Positions 18,981 through 26,828 of a stretch of DNA of 64,000 nucleotides are shown piece after piece (position 1 is the first letter of the stretch; the number at the start of each line of letters is the position of its first letter). The notes under the pieces were generated by a model. It did no database searches. It saw only the letters and a program-made list of their open reading frames with translations, and was not told the origin of the DNA. The stretch lies in contig OZ243043.1 in assembly GCA_965212075.1 (NCBI GenBank), positions 372,001-436,000 on the forward strand, given 5' to 3'. This DNA is from CBDBUR01 sp965212075 (GTDB lineage Bacteria > Pseudomonadota > Alphaproteobacteria > JAPOUT01 > G958296285). The position numbers were made by a program, and so were the translations under genes.

Positions 18981-19168
18981 CGTTCACTGGATTCCCGCTG
19001 ACAGAGGAATCGCCAAGAGCTTCATTTCCCGTTGCGGGAATGACGGCGCTGGCGCGCCGTATGCGGAAATGACGGCGCTGGCGCGCCGTTGCTGATTCCC
19101 GTTCACTGGATTCCCGCTGACAGAAGAATCGCCAAGAGCTTCATTTCCCGTTGCGGGAATGACGGCGC
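18981..19168. repeat. Direct repeat pair of a 69-bp extragenic element
   Basis: Two copies, at 18981-19049 and 19100-19168, start CGTTCACTGGATTCCCGCTG and run to TGACGGCG with one visible difference. Each contains the perfect hairpin TTCCCG-TTG-CGGGAA. Between and after the copies, short palindromic blocks with GGCGCGCC recur. The type (CACTGGATTCCCGC...GCGGGAATGACG) resembles extragenic palindromic repeats found in many proteobacteria; a diverged relative lies at 26161-26205. No gene is seen in 18918-19207. Confidence 0.8.
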
Positions 19169-19207
19169 ACAGAGTGCGCCGTTTGCAATAATGTCGGCGC
19201 TGCCGCT

Positions 19208-19387
19208 TTATTTAATTTTTGTTTCGCGGAATTCAACGTGTTTGCGCGCCACAGGGTCAAATTTCCGCAAGCTGATCTTGCCGATTTCCTTGCCCGGCTT
19301 CGGTCTCGTATTCTTGCGGGTGACGTAAAAAAATCCCGTCCCCGCAGTGCTTTCAAGCTTGATCTTGATGCTTGTATTCTTTGCCAT
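19208..19387 (-). CDS. rpmG: 50S ribosomal protein L33
   Basis: Reading the minus strand gives a 59-residue protein beginning MAKNTSIKIKLESTAGTGFF, with YVTRKN and the family signature KFDPVARKHVEFRETKIK at its end. L33 is a small protein of the large ribosomal subunit near the E site. It lacks the CxxC zinc pairs, so it is the zinc-independent form. It lies downstream of topA on the same strand, 67 bases after the topA stop. In related genomes rpmG is also found downstream of topA, often with rnr between them; no rnr is present here. Confidence 0.93.
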   Translation of the reverse strand: MAKNTSIKIKLESTAGTGFFYVTRKNTRPKPGKEIGKISLRKFDPVARKHVEFRETKIK

Positions 19388-19454
19388 GCCGTCATGCTAG
19401 CACCAGACCCGCGCGCAATCAAGGGGGCGAGGGGAGCGAGGGGAGTAAGGGGGG

Positions 19455-22103
19455 CTAGTCCTCTTTTGGGGTATCTGTCTTTTTCGTTGTTTTCTTCGTT
19501 GTTTTCTTCGCGGTCTTTTTCTTTGGGGCCTTCTTCGCGGTCTTCTTTTTAGCGGTCTTCTTTTTGGCAGCCTTCTTCTTCACGGCCTTCTTGCGCTTCG
19601 CCGGGCCGCGCGCCTTGCGCGCATTAATAAGCTCAATCGCTTCGTCAAGCGTGACCTCGCCCGGCTCCATGCCATCGGGCAGACTCGCATTGATCGCGCC
19701 CAGCTTCACATAAGGACCAAACCGACCCGACAATACCGTGATCTCGCCGCCGTTCGGATGTTCGCCCAGACTCTTGCCGCTCGGCTGCCGCCGCCGCCCC
19801 GGATTCGCCTTCTTCTCCGCCAAAACCGCCAGCGCACGATTCAAACCAACCGTCAGCGCCTCTTCCGGCTCGTCAAGGCTGCCGTAGAGCTTGCCATGTT
19901 TGACATACGCCCCAAACCGCCCAAGTCCCGCAACAATATCCTCGCCGTCATCAGGATGCTGACCCACCACCCGCGGCAGAGATAATAATTTCAGCGCCAG
20001 ATCAAGCTCTATTTCCTCCGGATTCAGCGTCTTCGGGATCGCCATGCGCAGGGGCTTCTCCTCGCCCTCAAGCAGCGCGCGCTCCACATAAGGGCCGAAG
20101 CGCCCCGATTTGACAAAAATCTTGCTGCTAGTTTCTGGATCATCGCCGAGTTCGCGCTCTAGACCCTCGCTGCCATCAGCGCCGGGGATCAGCGAGCGCG
20201 TGAATTTACATTCAGGATAATTGCCGCAGCCGACAAATGCCCCAAACCGACCAATCCGAATGCTCAGCTGCCCCTTGTCGCATTTCGGACATAGGCGGCT
20301 ATCGCGGTCGCCCTCGCGCGGAAAAACCGACGAGGCCAGCGCCTCATTCAGATAATCCAGAACATGCGTGATGCGCAGCTCGGAAATGTCTTCCACCGAT
20401 TGCGTGAAGTTCTTCCAAAAATCGGCGAGCACATTTTTCCACGTGATCTTGCCTGAGGAAACATCATCAAGCTGGGTTTCCAATCCGGCGGTGAAGTCGT
20501 AATCCACATAGCGGCCAAAAAACTTCTTCAAAAACTCCGTGACGATGCGTCCGCGGCTGTCGGGAGCGATCTGCTTTTTGTCCATCGTCACATAGTTGCG
20601 CGTGCGCAGCAGAGATAAAGTCGGCGCATAGGTGGAAGGGCGGCCAATGCCTAGCTCCTCCATGCGCTTGACCAAAGACGCCTCGGTAAAGCGCGGCGGC
20701 GGCTGCGTCACGTGCTGGTCGCTCACCGCTTGCGTTATTTTGAGCGCCTCGCCTTTATCCACTTCGGGCAGGTTTTGATCCTTATCTTCATCTTCCGCAT
20801 CGCTGTTTTCGGGCAGATCGCGGCCTTCAAAATAGACTCTCATAAAGCCATCAAAAACCAAAACCCGACCGCTCGCGCGCGCGGCCAATGTATTTTCTTT
20901 ATCACTCTCATTGCCGTTTAGTTTCAATGTCGTTTGCTCAAAGCGCGCAGGGTTCATCTGGCTTGCGATTGAGCGCTTCCAGATCAATTCATAGAGCCGC
21001 GCTTCATCGCCGGAAAGTTTCAGCGAGCTGGGCACCGCGCTGATGTCCGTTGGGCGGATCGCCTCATGCGCCTCTTGAGCATTCTTGGCGCGGGTTTTAT
21101 AAAAATGCGGCTTCTCCGGCAGATAATCTTTGCCGAACTGATTGCTGATCTGTGCGCGCATCTCGGTCAGCGCCGACGGTATCACTTGAACGCCATCGGT
21201 GCGCATATAGGTGATGAGGCCGCGCCCGCCTGCCGAGCCATCATAAAGCCTTTGCGCGCAGCTCATCGTGCGTGATGCGGTGAAGCCTAGCTTGCGCGCT
21301 GCCTCCTGCTGCAATGTGGAGGTCGTGAAGGGAGGCGCGGCGCGCCGCGACACCGGACGGCTTTCAATATCGAGCACCCGCCATGCCGCTAACTCACTGC
21401 GCTTGCGCGCTTCTTCGGCCTCTTCGCTATTTTTGAACGTGAATTTTTTGAGCTTCTCGCCATCTATTTCCGTGAGCCGCGCAGTGAAGCCGCCGCGCTT
21501 GGCTTGCATGCCAATATCAATCGTCCAGAAATCCTGCGGCACAAAGGCTTCGCGCTCGGCCTCGCGCTCGCAGATCAGCCGCAGCGCCACCGACTGCACC
21601 CGTCCCGCCGAGCGCGACCCGGGCAGCTTTCGCCACAAAACCGGCGACAAAGTAAAGCCCACCAGATAATCCAAAGCGCGGCGCGCCAAATAGGCATCCA
21701 CCAAATCCCTGTCCACCTGACGCGGATTGTCCATCGCCTCCAAAACCGACGCCTTCGTGACGGCGTTAAACACAACGCGCTCCACCTCAACGCCGTCCAA
21801 AACTTTGTGCTCGGTTAACAGTTCAAGCAGATGCCATGCGATCGCCTCGCCCTCGCGGTCGGGGTCGGTCGCCAATATCAGCCGGTCGGACTTTTTGACC
21901 GCTTTGATGATCTCATTCAGGCGCGCCTGCGAGGCCTCATTGACTTCCCAGAGCATGGAAAAATCCTTGTCCGGCGCCACCGCGCCATCTTTGGGCACCA
22001 GATCGCGCACATGGCCGTAAGAGGCAAGCACGTGATGTTTGCCTCCCAGATAGCGCTCAATCGTGCGCGCCTTCGCCGGTGATTCAACAATGACAAGATT
22101 CAT
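19455..22103 (-). CDS. topA: DNA topoisomerase I
   Basis: TopA relaxes negative supercoils by transient single-strand cleavage. The 882-residue protein opens with the Toprim block NLVIVESPAKARTIERYLG, has the Toprim acidic residues in TDPDREGEAIAWHL, and the active-site Tyr in LITYMRTDGVQV. A four-Cys zinc module (CPKCDKGQ...CGNYPEC) and several topoisomerase C-terminal repeats (GRFGAYVKHG, GRFGPYVKLG) follow. The last 50 residues are an almost pure Lys/Ala/Thr tail, common in alphaproteobacterial TopA and likely DNA-binding. It overlaps dprA by four bases. Confidence 0.97.
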   Translation of the reverse strand: MNLVIVESPAKARTIERYLGGKHHVLASYGHVRDLVPKDGAVAPDKDFSMLWEVNEASQARLNEIIKAVKKSDRLILATDPDREGEAIAWHLLELLTEHKVLDGVEVERVVFNAVTKASVLEAMDNPRQVDRDLVDAYLARRALDYLVGFTLSPVLWRKLPGSRSAGRVQSVALRLICEREAEREAFVPQDFWTIDIGMQAKRGGFTARLTEIDGEKLKKFTFKNSEEAEEARKRSELAAWRVLDIESRPVSRRAAPPFTTSTLQQEAARKLGFTASRTMSCAQRLYDGSAGGRGLITYMRTDGVQVIPSALTEMRAQISNQFGKDYLPEKPHFYKTRAKNAQEAHEAIRPTDISAVPSSLKLSGDEARLYELIWKRSIASQMNPARFEQTTLKLNGNESDKENTLAARASGRVLVFDGFMRVYFEGRDLPENSDAEDEDKDQNLPEVDKGEALKITQAVSDQHVTQPPPRFTEASLVKRMEELGIGRPSTYAPTLSLLRTRNYVTMDKKQIAPDSRGRIVTEFLKKFFGRYVDYDFTAGLETQLDDVSSGKITWKNVLADFWKNFTQSVEDISELRITHVLDYLNEALASSVFPREGDRDSRLCPKCDKGQLSIRIGRFGAFVGCGNYPECKFTRSLIPGADGSEGLERELGDDPETSSKIFVKSGRFGPYVERALLEGEEKPLRMAIPKTLNPEEIELDLALKLLSLPRVVGQHPDDGEDIVAGLGRFGAYVKHGKLYGSLDEPEEALTVGLNRALAVLAEKKANPGRRRQPSGKSLGEHPNGGEITVLSGRFGPYVKLGAINASLPDGMEPGEVTLDEAIELINARKARGPAKRKKAVKKKAAKKKTAKKKTAKKAPKKKTAKKTTKKTTKKTDTPKED

Positions 22104-23221
22104 ATAGCTTCTTCGCCTTCAAGTGAAATCGCAACGCGTCCGCCCAGATCGCGGTGAACACGGCCCGCAAGCTCCAAATCCGTCACAATGACATTGACCA
22201 GACTCGCCGATAAACCAGACAGGCGCACAATATCATCTAAACCGACCGCCGTCGGCCCTAAAAGCGAAATGATCCGATCATAATCATCCTGCTGCGGGTC
22301 AGGCAAAACGGGGAGGGCGTCGTCCATATAAAGGTTCCTATCTTCTTTGAGCGGTCTGTCTAGCAGTGGCGCTATCTCGCGTAGCACATCTTCGCCGGTC
22401 TCGACAAGGGTGGCGCCGTCGCGCAAAAGCCGGTTCGTGCCTTTCGCGCGCGGATCCATCGGCGAACCGGGCACCGCGCAGACCAGACGGCCTTGCTCAG
22501 CCGCCATGCGCGCGGTGATCATCGCGCCCGAGCGGGTCGGCGCTTCAACGATGACGCTCGCCAAAGACAGGCCGGAAATGATCCGGTTGCGGCGCGGAAA
22601 ATGCTGCGCGCGCGGCTTTTCGTCCAGTTTCATTTCGCTGATCACGCAGCCGGTCGCGCAGATCTGCTCGTAAAGCCCCTGATTTTGCGGCGGATAAACC
22701 ACATTCACGCCGCCCGCCAGCACCGCAATCGTGCCGGTTGTGAGGCTCGCTTCATGCGCCATCGTATCAATGCCCAGCGCCATGCCCGACACGATGATGT
22801 GATTTTCTGCCGCGATCTCGGCAGCGATTTTTTTTGTCAATGACAGCGCCGAAGCCGAAGCATGGCGCGTGCCGACAATCGCAATGCAGGTCTTTTTTAT
22901 CAAATGGCTGTGCCCCATCACCGACAAAACCGGCGGCGCATGATCCAGACTCGCCAAAGTTTCAGGATAATCTTCATCGCCGATCATCACAAATTTACCG
23001 CCGAGATGATGAAGTTTATCCATCTCGGCTTTGACAAGAGATTTTGAATATAACCTCACCCGCCGTCCGCCCGCGCGGTGAGATAAAGAGGGGATTTCCG
23101 CTAACGCTCTCGTCGCGCTGCCGAAGCGGCGCAGCAAAACCCGAAACGTCGCCGGCCCGATATTGCTGCTGCGAATTAAACGCAGGCGATCAAGACGTTC
23201 GGATTCTGATAAATCACTCAT
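22100..23221 (-). CDS. dprA: DNA processing protein DprA
   Basis: DprA binds incoming single-stranded DNA and loads RecA during natural transformation; in non-competent bacteria its role is less clear. The 373-residue product has an N-terminal SAM-like region, the Rossmann fold with AIVGTRHASASAL and VSGMALGIDTMAHEASL, and NRIISGLS and EAPTRSGAMITARMA further on. A C-terminal winged-helix-like domain ends the protein. It overlaps both plsY and topA by four bases, so it belongs to the pyrB-topA operon. Confidence 0.95.
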   Translation of the reverse strand: MSDLSESERLDRLRLIRSSNIGPATFRVLLRRFGSATRALAEIPSLSHRAGGRRVRLYSKSLVKAEMDKLHHLGGKFVMIGDEDYPETLASLDHAPPVLSVMGHSHLIKKTCIAIVGTRHASASALSLTKKIAAEIAAENHIIVSGMALGIDTMAHEASLTTGTIAVLAGGVNVVYPPQNQGLYEQICATGCVISEMKLDEKPRAQHFPRRNRIISGLSLASVIVEAPTRSGAMITARMAAEQGRLVCAVPGSPMDPRAKGTNRLLRDGATLVETGEDVLREIAPLLDRPLKEDRNLYMDDALPVLPDPQQDDYDRIISLLGPTAVGLDDIVRLSGLSASLVNVIVTDLELAGRVHRDLGGRVAISLEGEEAI

Positions 23222-23850
23222 TGTTTTGTTTCCCCGTTTTGTTTCCCCCCAATTTTTGGCTCGCTGCCGCGCGCCAAACGTTTGATGTTATCGCGGTGCG
23301 CCCAAAAGATAAACAAGAGCAGCAGTGCGGCGACTTCGGCGATTTGCCGCTCGTCAAACATCCAAGCCGCAAAGGGGGTGGCAGTTGCGGCGGCCAGAGC
23401 TGCGAGCGACGAAAACCGAAACAAAGCCGCGACCGCAAGCCAGACCAGCGCGAATGAAACCGCGAGCGGCCAATAAAGCACCGCGAGCAGGCCGATAAAC
23501 ACCGAAACGCCCTTGCCGCCGCGAAAGCCCAGCCAGACCGGAAATAAATGTCCGAAAAAAGCGCCCACCGCCGCGATGACCGCCATATCTTTGCCGAATT
23601 GCTGGGCAAGATAGACCGCAAGCGCCGCCTTGCCAATATCGCCGATCAATGTGCCGATGCCGATCCATTTTTTGCCGGTGCGCAGCGCGTTGGTCGCGCC
23701 GATATTGCCAGAGCCAATTTTGCGAATATCTCCCGCGCCGCCGAACCTTGTCAAAAACAGGCCGGTCGGGATGGAGCCCAGCATATAGCCGCCGAAAAAT
23801 GCAGCGGCAAAAAACGGCAGGTCAAACCATAAATTAATCGGATCGGGCAT
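23218..23850 (-). CDS. plsY: Acyl-phosphate glycerol-3-phosphate acyltransferase
   Basis: PlsY transfers an acyl group from acyl-phosphate to glycerol 3-phosphate, the first step of phospholipid synthesis, in the inner membrane. The 210-residue product shows the three PlsY motifs: GSIPTGLFLTR near residue 26, GSGNIGATNALRTG near 47, and FRGGKGVSVFIGLL near 107, within five to six hydrophobic helices. It overlaps the pyrC-like gene by 17 bases and dprA by four. Confidence 0.95.
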   Translation of the reverse strand: MPDPINLWFDLPFFAAAFFGGYMLGSIPTGLFLTRFGGAGDIRKIGSGNIGATNALRTGKKWIGIGTLIGDIGKAALAVYLAQQFGKDMAVIAAVGAFFGHLFPVWLGFRGGKGVSVFIGLLAVLYWPLAVSFALVWLAVAALFRFSSLAALAAATATPFAAWMFDERQIAEVAALLLLFIFWAHRDNIKRLARGSEPKIGGKQNGETKQ

Positions 23851-25111
23851 GAAAAGCGATCTCCCCCCGCAGCAGAGTCAGCAAAGGCTTGCCATAAAGC
23901 GTCTGGCCATCCAGTGCGGCATTTTGCGACTGGCTGTGCAGCGCGTCAAGCGCGGTGACATCCAAAGTCCATTTGCGGTCAAGATCGCATAATGTCAAAT
24001 TCGCCGCGCCGCCCTTCTGGAGAGTTGGTGGCGTCATGTTCAGCAATTTCGCCGGATTGACCGTCATCGCGCGGATCAAAATATCCAGCGCCACATGATC
24101 CTGCCGGTGAACCGAGATCGCGCCCGCGAGCAAAGTCTCAAGGCCGACCGCGCCGTCGGCTGCCGATTCAAAAGGCAGGCGCTTCGTTTCCTGCGATTGC
24201 GGGTTATGGCCTGAGACGATGACGTCAATCGCGCCATCCACGAGGCCTTCAAGCAGCGCGCGGCGATCGGCCTCAGTGCGCAGAGGCGGAATGAGCTTGC
24301 AAAAAGTCCGCCAGTCGCCGATCGCCTCTTCGGTGAGCAGAAGGTGATTGATGGATACGCCGCAAGTGATCGCAAGCCCCTCATCTTTGGCGCGGCGGAT
24401 CAGATCAAGCGCGCCGACACACGATATTTGCGCCGCGTGATATTTGACGCCGGTCAAGCGCGCCAGCTCAATGTCGCGCGCGACCATCACAATTTCAGCC
24501 GCCGCCGGTATGCCCGCCAGCCCCAGCCGCGCCGATACAATCCCCTCATTGATCACGCCGTCTCCGGCAAGCGAAAGGTCAAGCGGCTGATGCATCAAGA
24601 GCGCGCCCATATCCGAAGCGTAATCCATCGCGCGGCGCATCAGGCGGCTGTCGGTGATGGGCCGCGCGCCATCGCAAAAGGCGCGCGCGCCCTTTTGGCA
24701 GGCCAGCCCCATTTCGGCGAGACGCGCGCGGTTATTTTGGGTGGTTTCGGTGATCGGCGACGCGCGGTAAAAATGCGCGCTGGGCGCGGCATCGCTCTGG
24801 CCGTTAATCCGCTCATCGGGCATCAGCAAAACCGACCCGACCCCGCCCGCAAGTGCGGCGCGGCTAATGTCGCTGAGAACATCTTCGCCGCTCGCCCCTG
24901 CGCCTCCAGCGAAGACTTGCAGATCAATCAGCGCCGGAAGCAGTAAATGGCCGCCGCAATTAATCTCTTGGGTGGTTTCTTGGGCAATTTCTAGAGCGCC
25001 TGCTGGTTGAACCGCCGCGATTTTTCCCTGCTGAATCAAAACGTCTTTGAGGCTCGCCTTTTTAAGGTCTTCATCGCTCAACAGGCGCGCATTTTTGAGC
25101 AGCAGATTCAT
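23834..25111 (-). CDS. Dihydroorotase-like protein, probably non-catalytic
   Basis: The 425-residue protein has the fold and length of type I dihydroorotase, and sits directly after pyrB. However, the metal-binding HxH after the first strand is absent: where active enzymes read DxHxHxRxPG, this has DLQVFAG at residues 63-69. The catalytic Asp region (TDHAP in active enzymes) reads SGHNP at 300-304. Active-site residues are therefore lost. In Pseudomonas an inactive pyrC homologue encoded beside pyrB is needed to assemble aspartate transcarbamoylase; the same structural role is inferred here, and a true dihydroorotase should lie elsewhere. Confidence 0.85.
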   Translation of the reverse strand: MNLLLKNARLLSDEDLKKASLKDVLIQQGKIAAVQPAGALEIAQETTQEINCGGHLLLPALIDLQVFAGGAGASGEDVLSDISRAALAGGVGSVLLMPDERINGQSDAAPSAHFYRASPITETTQNNRARLAEMGLACQKGARAFCDGARPITDSRLMRRAMDYASDMGALLMHQPLDLSLAGDGVINEGIVSARLGLAGIPAAAEIVMVARDIELARLTGVKYHAAQISCVGALDLIRRAKDEGLAITCGVSINHLLLTEEAIGDWRTFCKLIPPLRTEADRRALLEGLVDGAIDVIVSGHNPQSQETKRLPFESAADGAVGLETLLAGAISVHRQDHVALDILIRAMTVNPAKLLNMTPPTLQKGGAANLTLCDLDRKWTLDVTALDALHSQSQNAALDGQTLYGKPLLTLLRGEIAFHARSD

Positions 25112-26046
25112 TTTCGTTGCCCGCGGGTCATTAATTCAAGCACCGCCATGCGCACGGCGACGCCCATTTCAACCTGCTCCTGCACCAGCGAGCGCGACAC
25201 ATCATCGGCGACCGCGCTGTCAATCTCTATGCCTCTATTCATCGGACCCGGATGCATCACCAGCGCATCGTCGCGCGCGATGCTGAGCTTCTCTTTTGTC
25301 AAACCCATCAGGTCAAAATATTCGCGCGGCGAGGGAACAAAATGACCCTCCATGCGCTCTTGTTGCAGGCGCAGGATCATCACGATGTCGCAGCCCGGCA
25401 GGCCCTCTTCCATGCTGTTGAACACTTCAACCTCAAAGGCGCGCGCGGCCAAGCGCGGCAATAAAGTGGAGGGCGCGATCAAGCGCACCTGCGCGCCCAA
25501 AGTCTTCAGCAGATAAATGTTGGAGCGCGCCACGCGGCTGTGCAAAATATCGCCGCAGATCGCGATCTGCAGTCCGGCGATGCGTCCGCGGCGGCGGCGG
25601 ATGGTTAGCGCGTCAATCAGCGCTTGGGTCGGGTGTTCGTGCGCGCCGTCTCCGGCATTGATGACCGCGCAGTCCACCTTCTGCGACAGCAGCGCCGCTG
25701 CCCCCGACGCATGATGCCGCACGACAAGAACATCGGGGCGCATCGCGTTGAGGGTCATGGCGGTATCAATGAGGGTCTCGCCTTTTTTGATGGACGAGGC
25801 CGCCGGTCGCATGCTGAGCACATCAGCACCGAGCCTCTTGCCGGCCAGCTCAAACGAGACCTGTGTGCGCGTTGAGTTCTCAAAAAAAAGATTGACCTGC
25901 GTCAATCCTTTGAGTGCTGTGCTTGCGCGCTTATTGATATATTGTTCGGAAAGATCGAGCAGAAATGCCGCCGCCGCCGCCGTGAAGTCTTTCGTTGAAA
26001 GAATGTGGCGGTGCGGAAAAGGCGATAAATCCCGTGCGGCACTCAT
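25108..26046 (-). CDS. pyrB: Aspartate carbamoyltransferase catalytic subunit
   Basis: PyrB condenses carbamoyl phosphate with aspartate in the first committed step of pyrimidine synthesis. The 312-residue product has the carbamoyl-phosphate loop FFENSTRTQVSFELAGKRLG near residue 53, the SSIKKGETLIDT loop near 84, and HPTQALIDALTI near 137. It is the first gene of the minus-strand run pyrB-pyrC-plsY-dprA-topA and overlaps the pyrC homologue by four bases. Confidence 0.97.
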   Translation of the reverse strand: MSAARDLSPFPHRHILSTKDFTAAAAAFLLDLSEQYINKRASTALKGLTQVNLFFENSTRTQVSFELAGKRLGADVLSMRPAASSIKKGETLIDTAMTLNAMRPDVLVVRHHASGAAALLSQKVDCAVINAGDGAHEHPTQALIDALTIRRRRGRIAGLQIAICGDILHSRVARSNIYLLKTLGAQVRLIAPSTLLPRLAARAFEVEVFNSMEEGLPGCDIVMILRLQQERMEGHFVPSPREYFDLMGLTKEKLSIARDDALVMHPGPMNRGIEIDSAVADDVSRSLVQEQVEMGVAVRMAVLELMTRGQRK

Positions 26047-26116
26047 TAAAACCCCATTTAGACCGCTTTCGCTGCCGAGCGCAAGGGGTTATCTTGGGGA
26101 ATTCTCGCCGAAATCA

Positions 26117-26146
26117 ACGGCGCGGCCTCCGAGAGGCGCGCGCCGT
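26117..26146. repeat. Strong inverted repeat upstream of pyrB
   Basis: ACGGCGCGGCCTC and GAGGCGCGCGCCGT flank a three-base CGA loop, giving a near-perfect 13-bp stem about 70 bases upstream of the pyrB start. It could be a terminator for either strand, a leader hairpin for pyrB, or part of an extragenic repeat. There is no clean T run after it on either strand, so a classical terminator is not supported. Confidence 0.55.
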
Positions 26147-26160
26147 TTCGTCTTTCTCTT

Positions 26161-26205
26161 CGTCATCCCCGCGCAGGCACGACATGCCGGAAGCGGGGAT
26201 CTAGT
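26161..26205. repeat. Extragenic palindromic repeat, diverged copy
   Basis: CGTCATCCCCGC and GCGGGGATCTAGTG form the two ends, with an inner GGCA-CGACA-TGCC hairpin. It is the reverse-oriented relative of the 18981-19168 elements (ends GATCCCCGC/GCGGGGATGACG here, GATTCCCGC/GCGGGAATGACG there). A fragment (GCGGGAATGACGAGG) recurs at 26698-26712, at the 3' end of the small gene there. Confidence 0.6.
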
Positions 26206-26206
26206 G

Positions 26207-26470
26207 AAATATAATCGTCGGCAAAACCTTTCCTCGCGTGATAGACTGCGTTCGGAGCTAGGCGTTCTAGCTCTGGGGGATTAAGAACCTCCTGAAAAGC
26301 GGCATGGCACTGCCGCAAAGTGCCTCTCTGGTTTAAGGCTGGGGAGGCAGTGGCGTATGTCCAAGGCTTCACGGCCTAAAGGTCATTGTACCGTCTTTTC
26401 ACGGTTTTCTTAACTCCCCGGTCACCAGTTTTGGTGGCTATTCACCGAAGCCAAACAGGGGAGAAACACC
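26207..26470 (+). other. Hairpin-rich intergenic stretch, function unknown
   Basis: No convincing gene is seen, but there is dense potential secondary structure: GAGCTAG-GCGTT-CTAGCTC at 26255-26273; overlapping, mutually exclusive stems GCGGCA/TGCCGC and GGCACT/AGTGCC near 26299-26323; CACC/GGTG pairs and an outer CTCCCC/GGGGAG stem at about 26414-26464. The last stem ends in the AGGGGAG ribosome binding site of the next gene, so pairing would hide that site. It may be a leader RNA or small RNA. I do not recognise a known RNA family. Confidence 0.35.
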
Positions 26471-26707
26471 ATGTCAAAAAAACAAAATCAACGTCTCAGA
26501 GATGCGTCCGTCTTTGTGCGCCATGCTCTGGAGATCATTCGTAATCATTGCGATGATCCAGCCTATATGCCGTCAAAGAGCGATCTGCACCGCTTTCATC
26601 GCATACGCGAGGAACTCGGCGAAGCAGCACATTCGGCGGTTGAGATTCAGCAGCGCATGGAAGGCCGTTTTGAAGGCCGCCACCAGACGAGTCCAACGCG
26701 GGAATGA
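26471..26707 (+). CDS. Unknown small protein
   Basis: The 78-residue product is not recognised. It is polar, helical and rich in Arg, His and Glu, without membrane segments. The ATG is preceded by AGGGGAG at good spacing, which supports translation. The last codons (SPTRE) are made from a piece of the extragenic repeat (GCGGGAATGA), so the original 3' end was probably replaced by the repeat. It is followed by a tandem repeat and the higBA pair. Confidence 0.45.
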   Translation: MSKKQNQRLRDASVFVRHALEIIRNHCDDPAYMPSKSDLHRFHRIREELGEAAHSAVEIQQRMEGRFEGRHQTSPTRE

Positions 26708-26723
26708 CGAGGTAAAATTCCCT

Positions 26724-26789
26724 AGTCAAAAGCCCCCCAATCAAAAGCCCCCAATCAAAAGCCCCCAATCAAAAGCCCCCAATCAAAAG
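26724..26789. repeat. 14-bp tandem repeat (AATCAAAAGCCCCC)
   Basis: About four and a half units of the 14-base motif AATCAAAAGCCCCC stand head to tail; the first unit begins GTCAAAAG and has one extra C. The array ends exactly where the higBA promoter begins. Its copy number may vary by slippage. It has no spacers and is not a CRISPR array. Confidence 0.85.
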
Positions 26790-26790
26790 A

Positions 26791-26819
26791 TTGACAAATG
26801 TCAATAGACATGCGACACT
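26791..26819 (+). promoter_or_regulatory. higBA promoter with overlapping operator
   Basis: TTGACA at 26791-26796 is a perfect -35 box; GACACT at 26814-26819 is a weak -10 box 17 bases later. The -35 box is one arm of a perfect inverted repeat, TTGACA-AA-TGTCAA (26791-26804), a natural binding site for the HigA dimer. Autorepression by HigA is the usual mode in this family. Confidence 0.6.
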
Positions 26820-26828
26820 CTGAAATAA

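Noticed and set aside
26163..26372. Minus-strand 69-codon frame running into the extragenic repeat
   Set aside because: Its C-terminal part is encoded by the palindromic repeat and it covers the hairpin-rich region; no ribosome binding site or family match. A decayed gene remnant is possible but not supported.
26724..26789. Short repeats as a CRISPR array
   Set aside because: Units are 14 bases, directly adjacent without spacers, and no cas genes are near.
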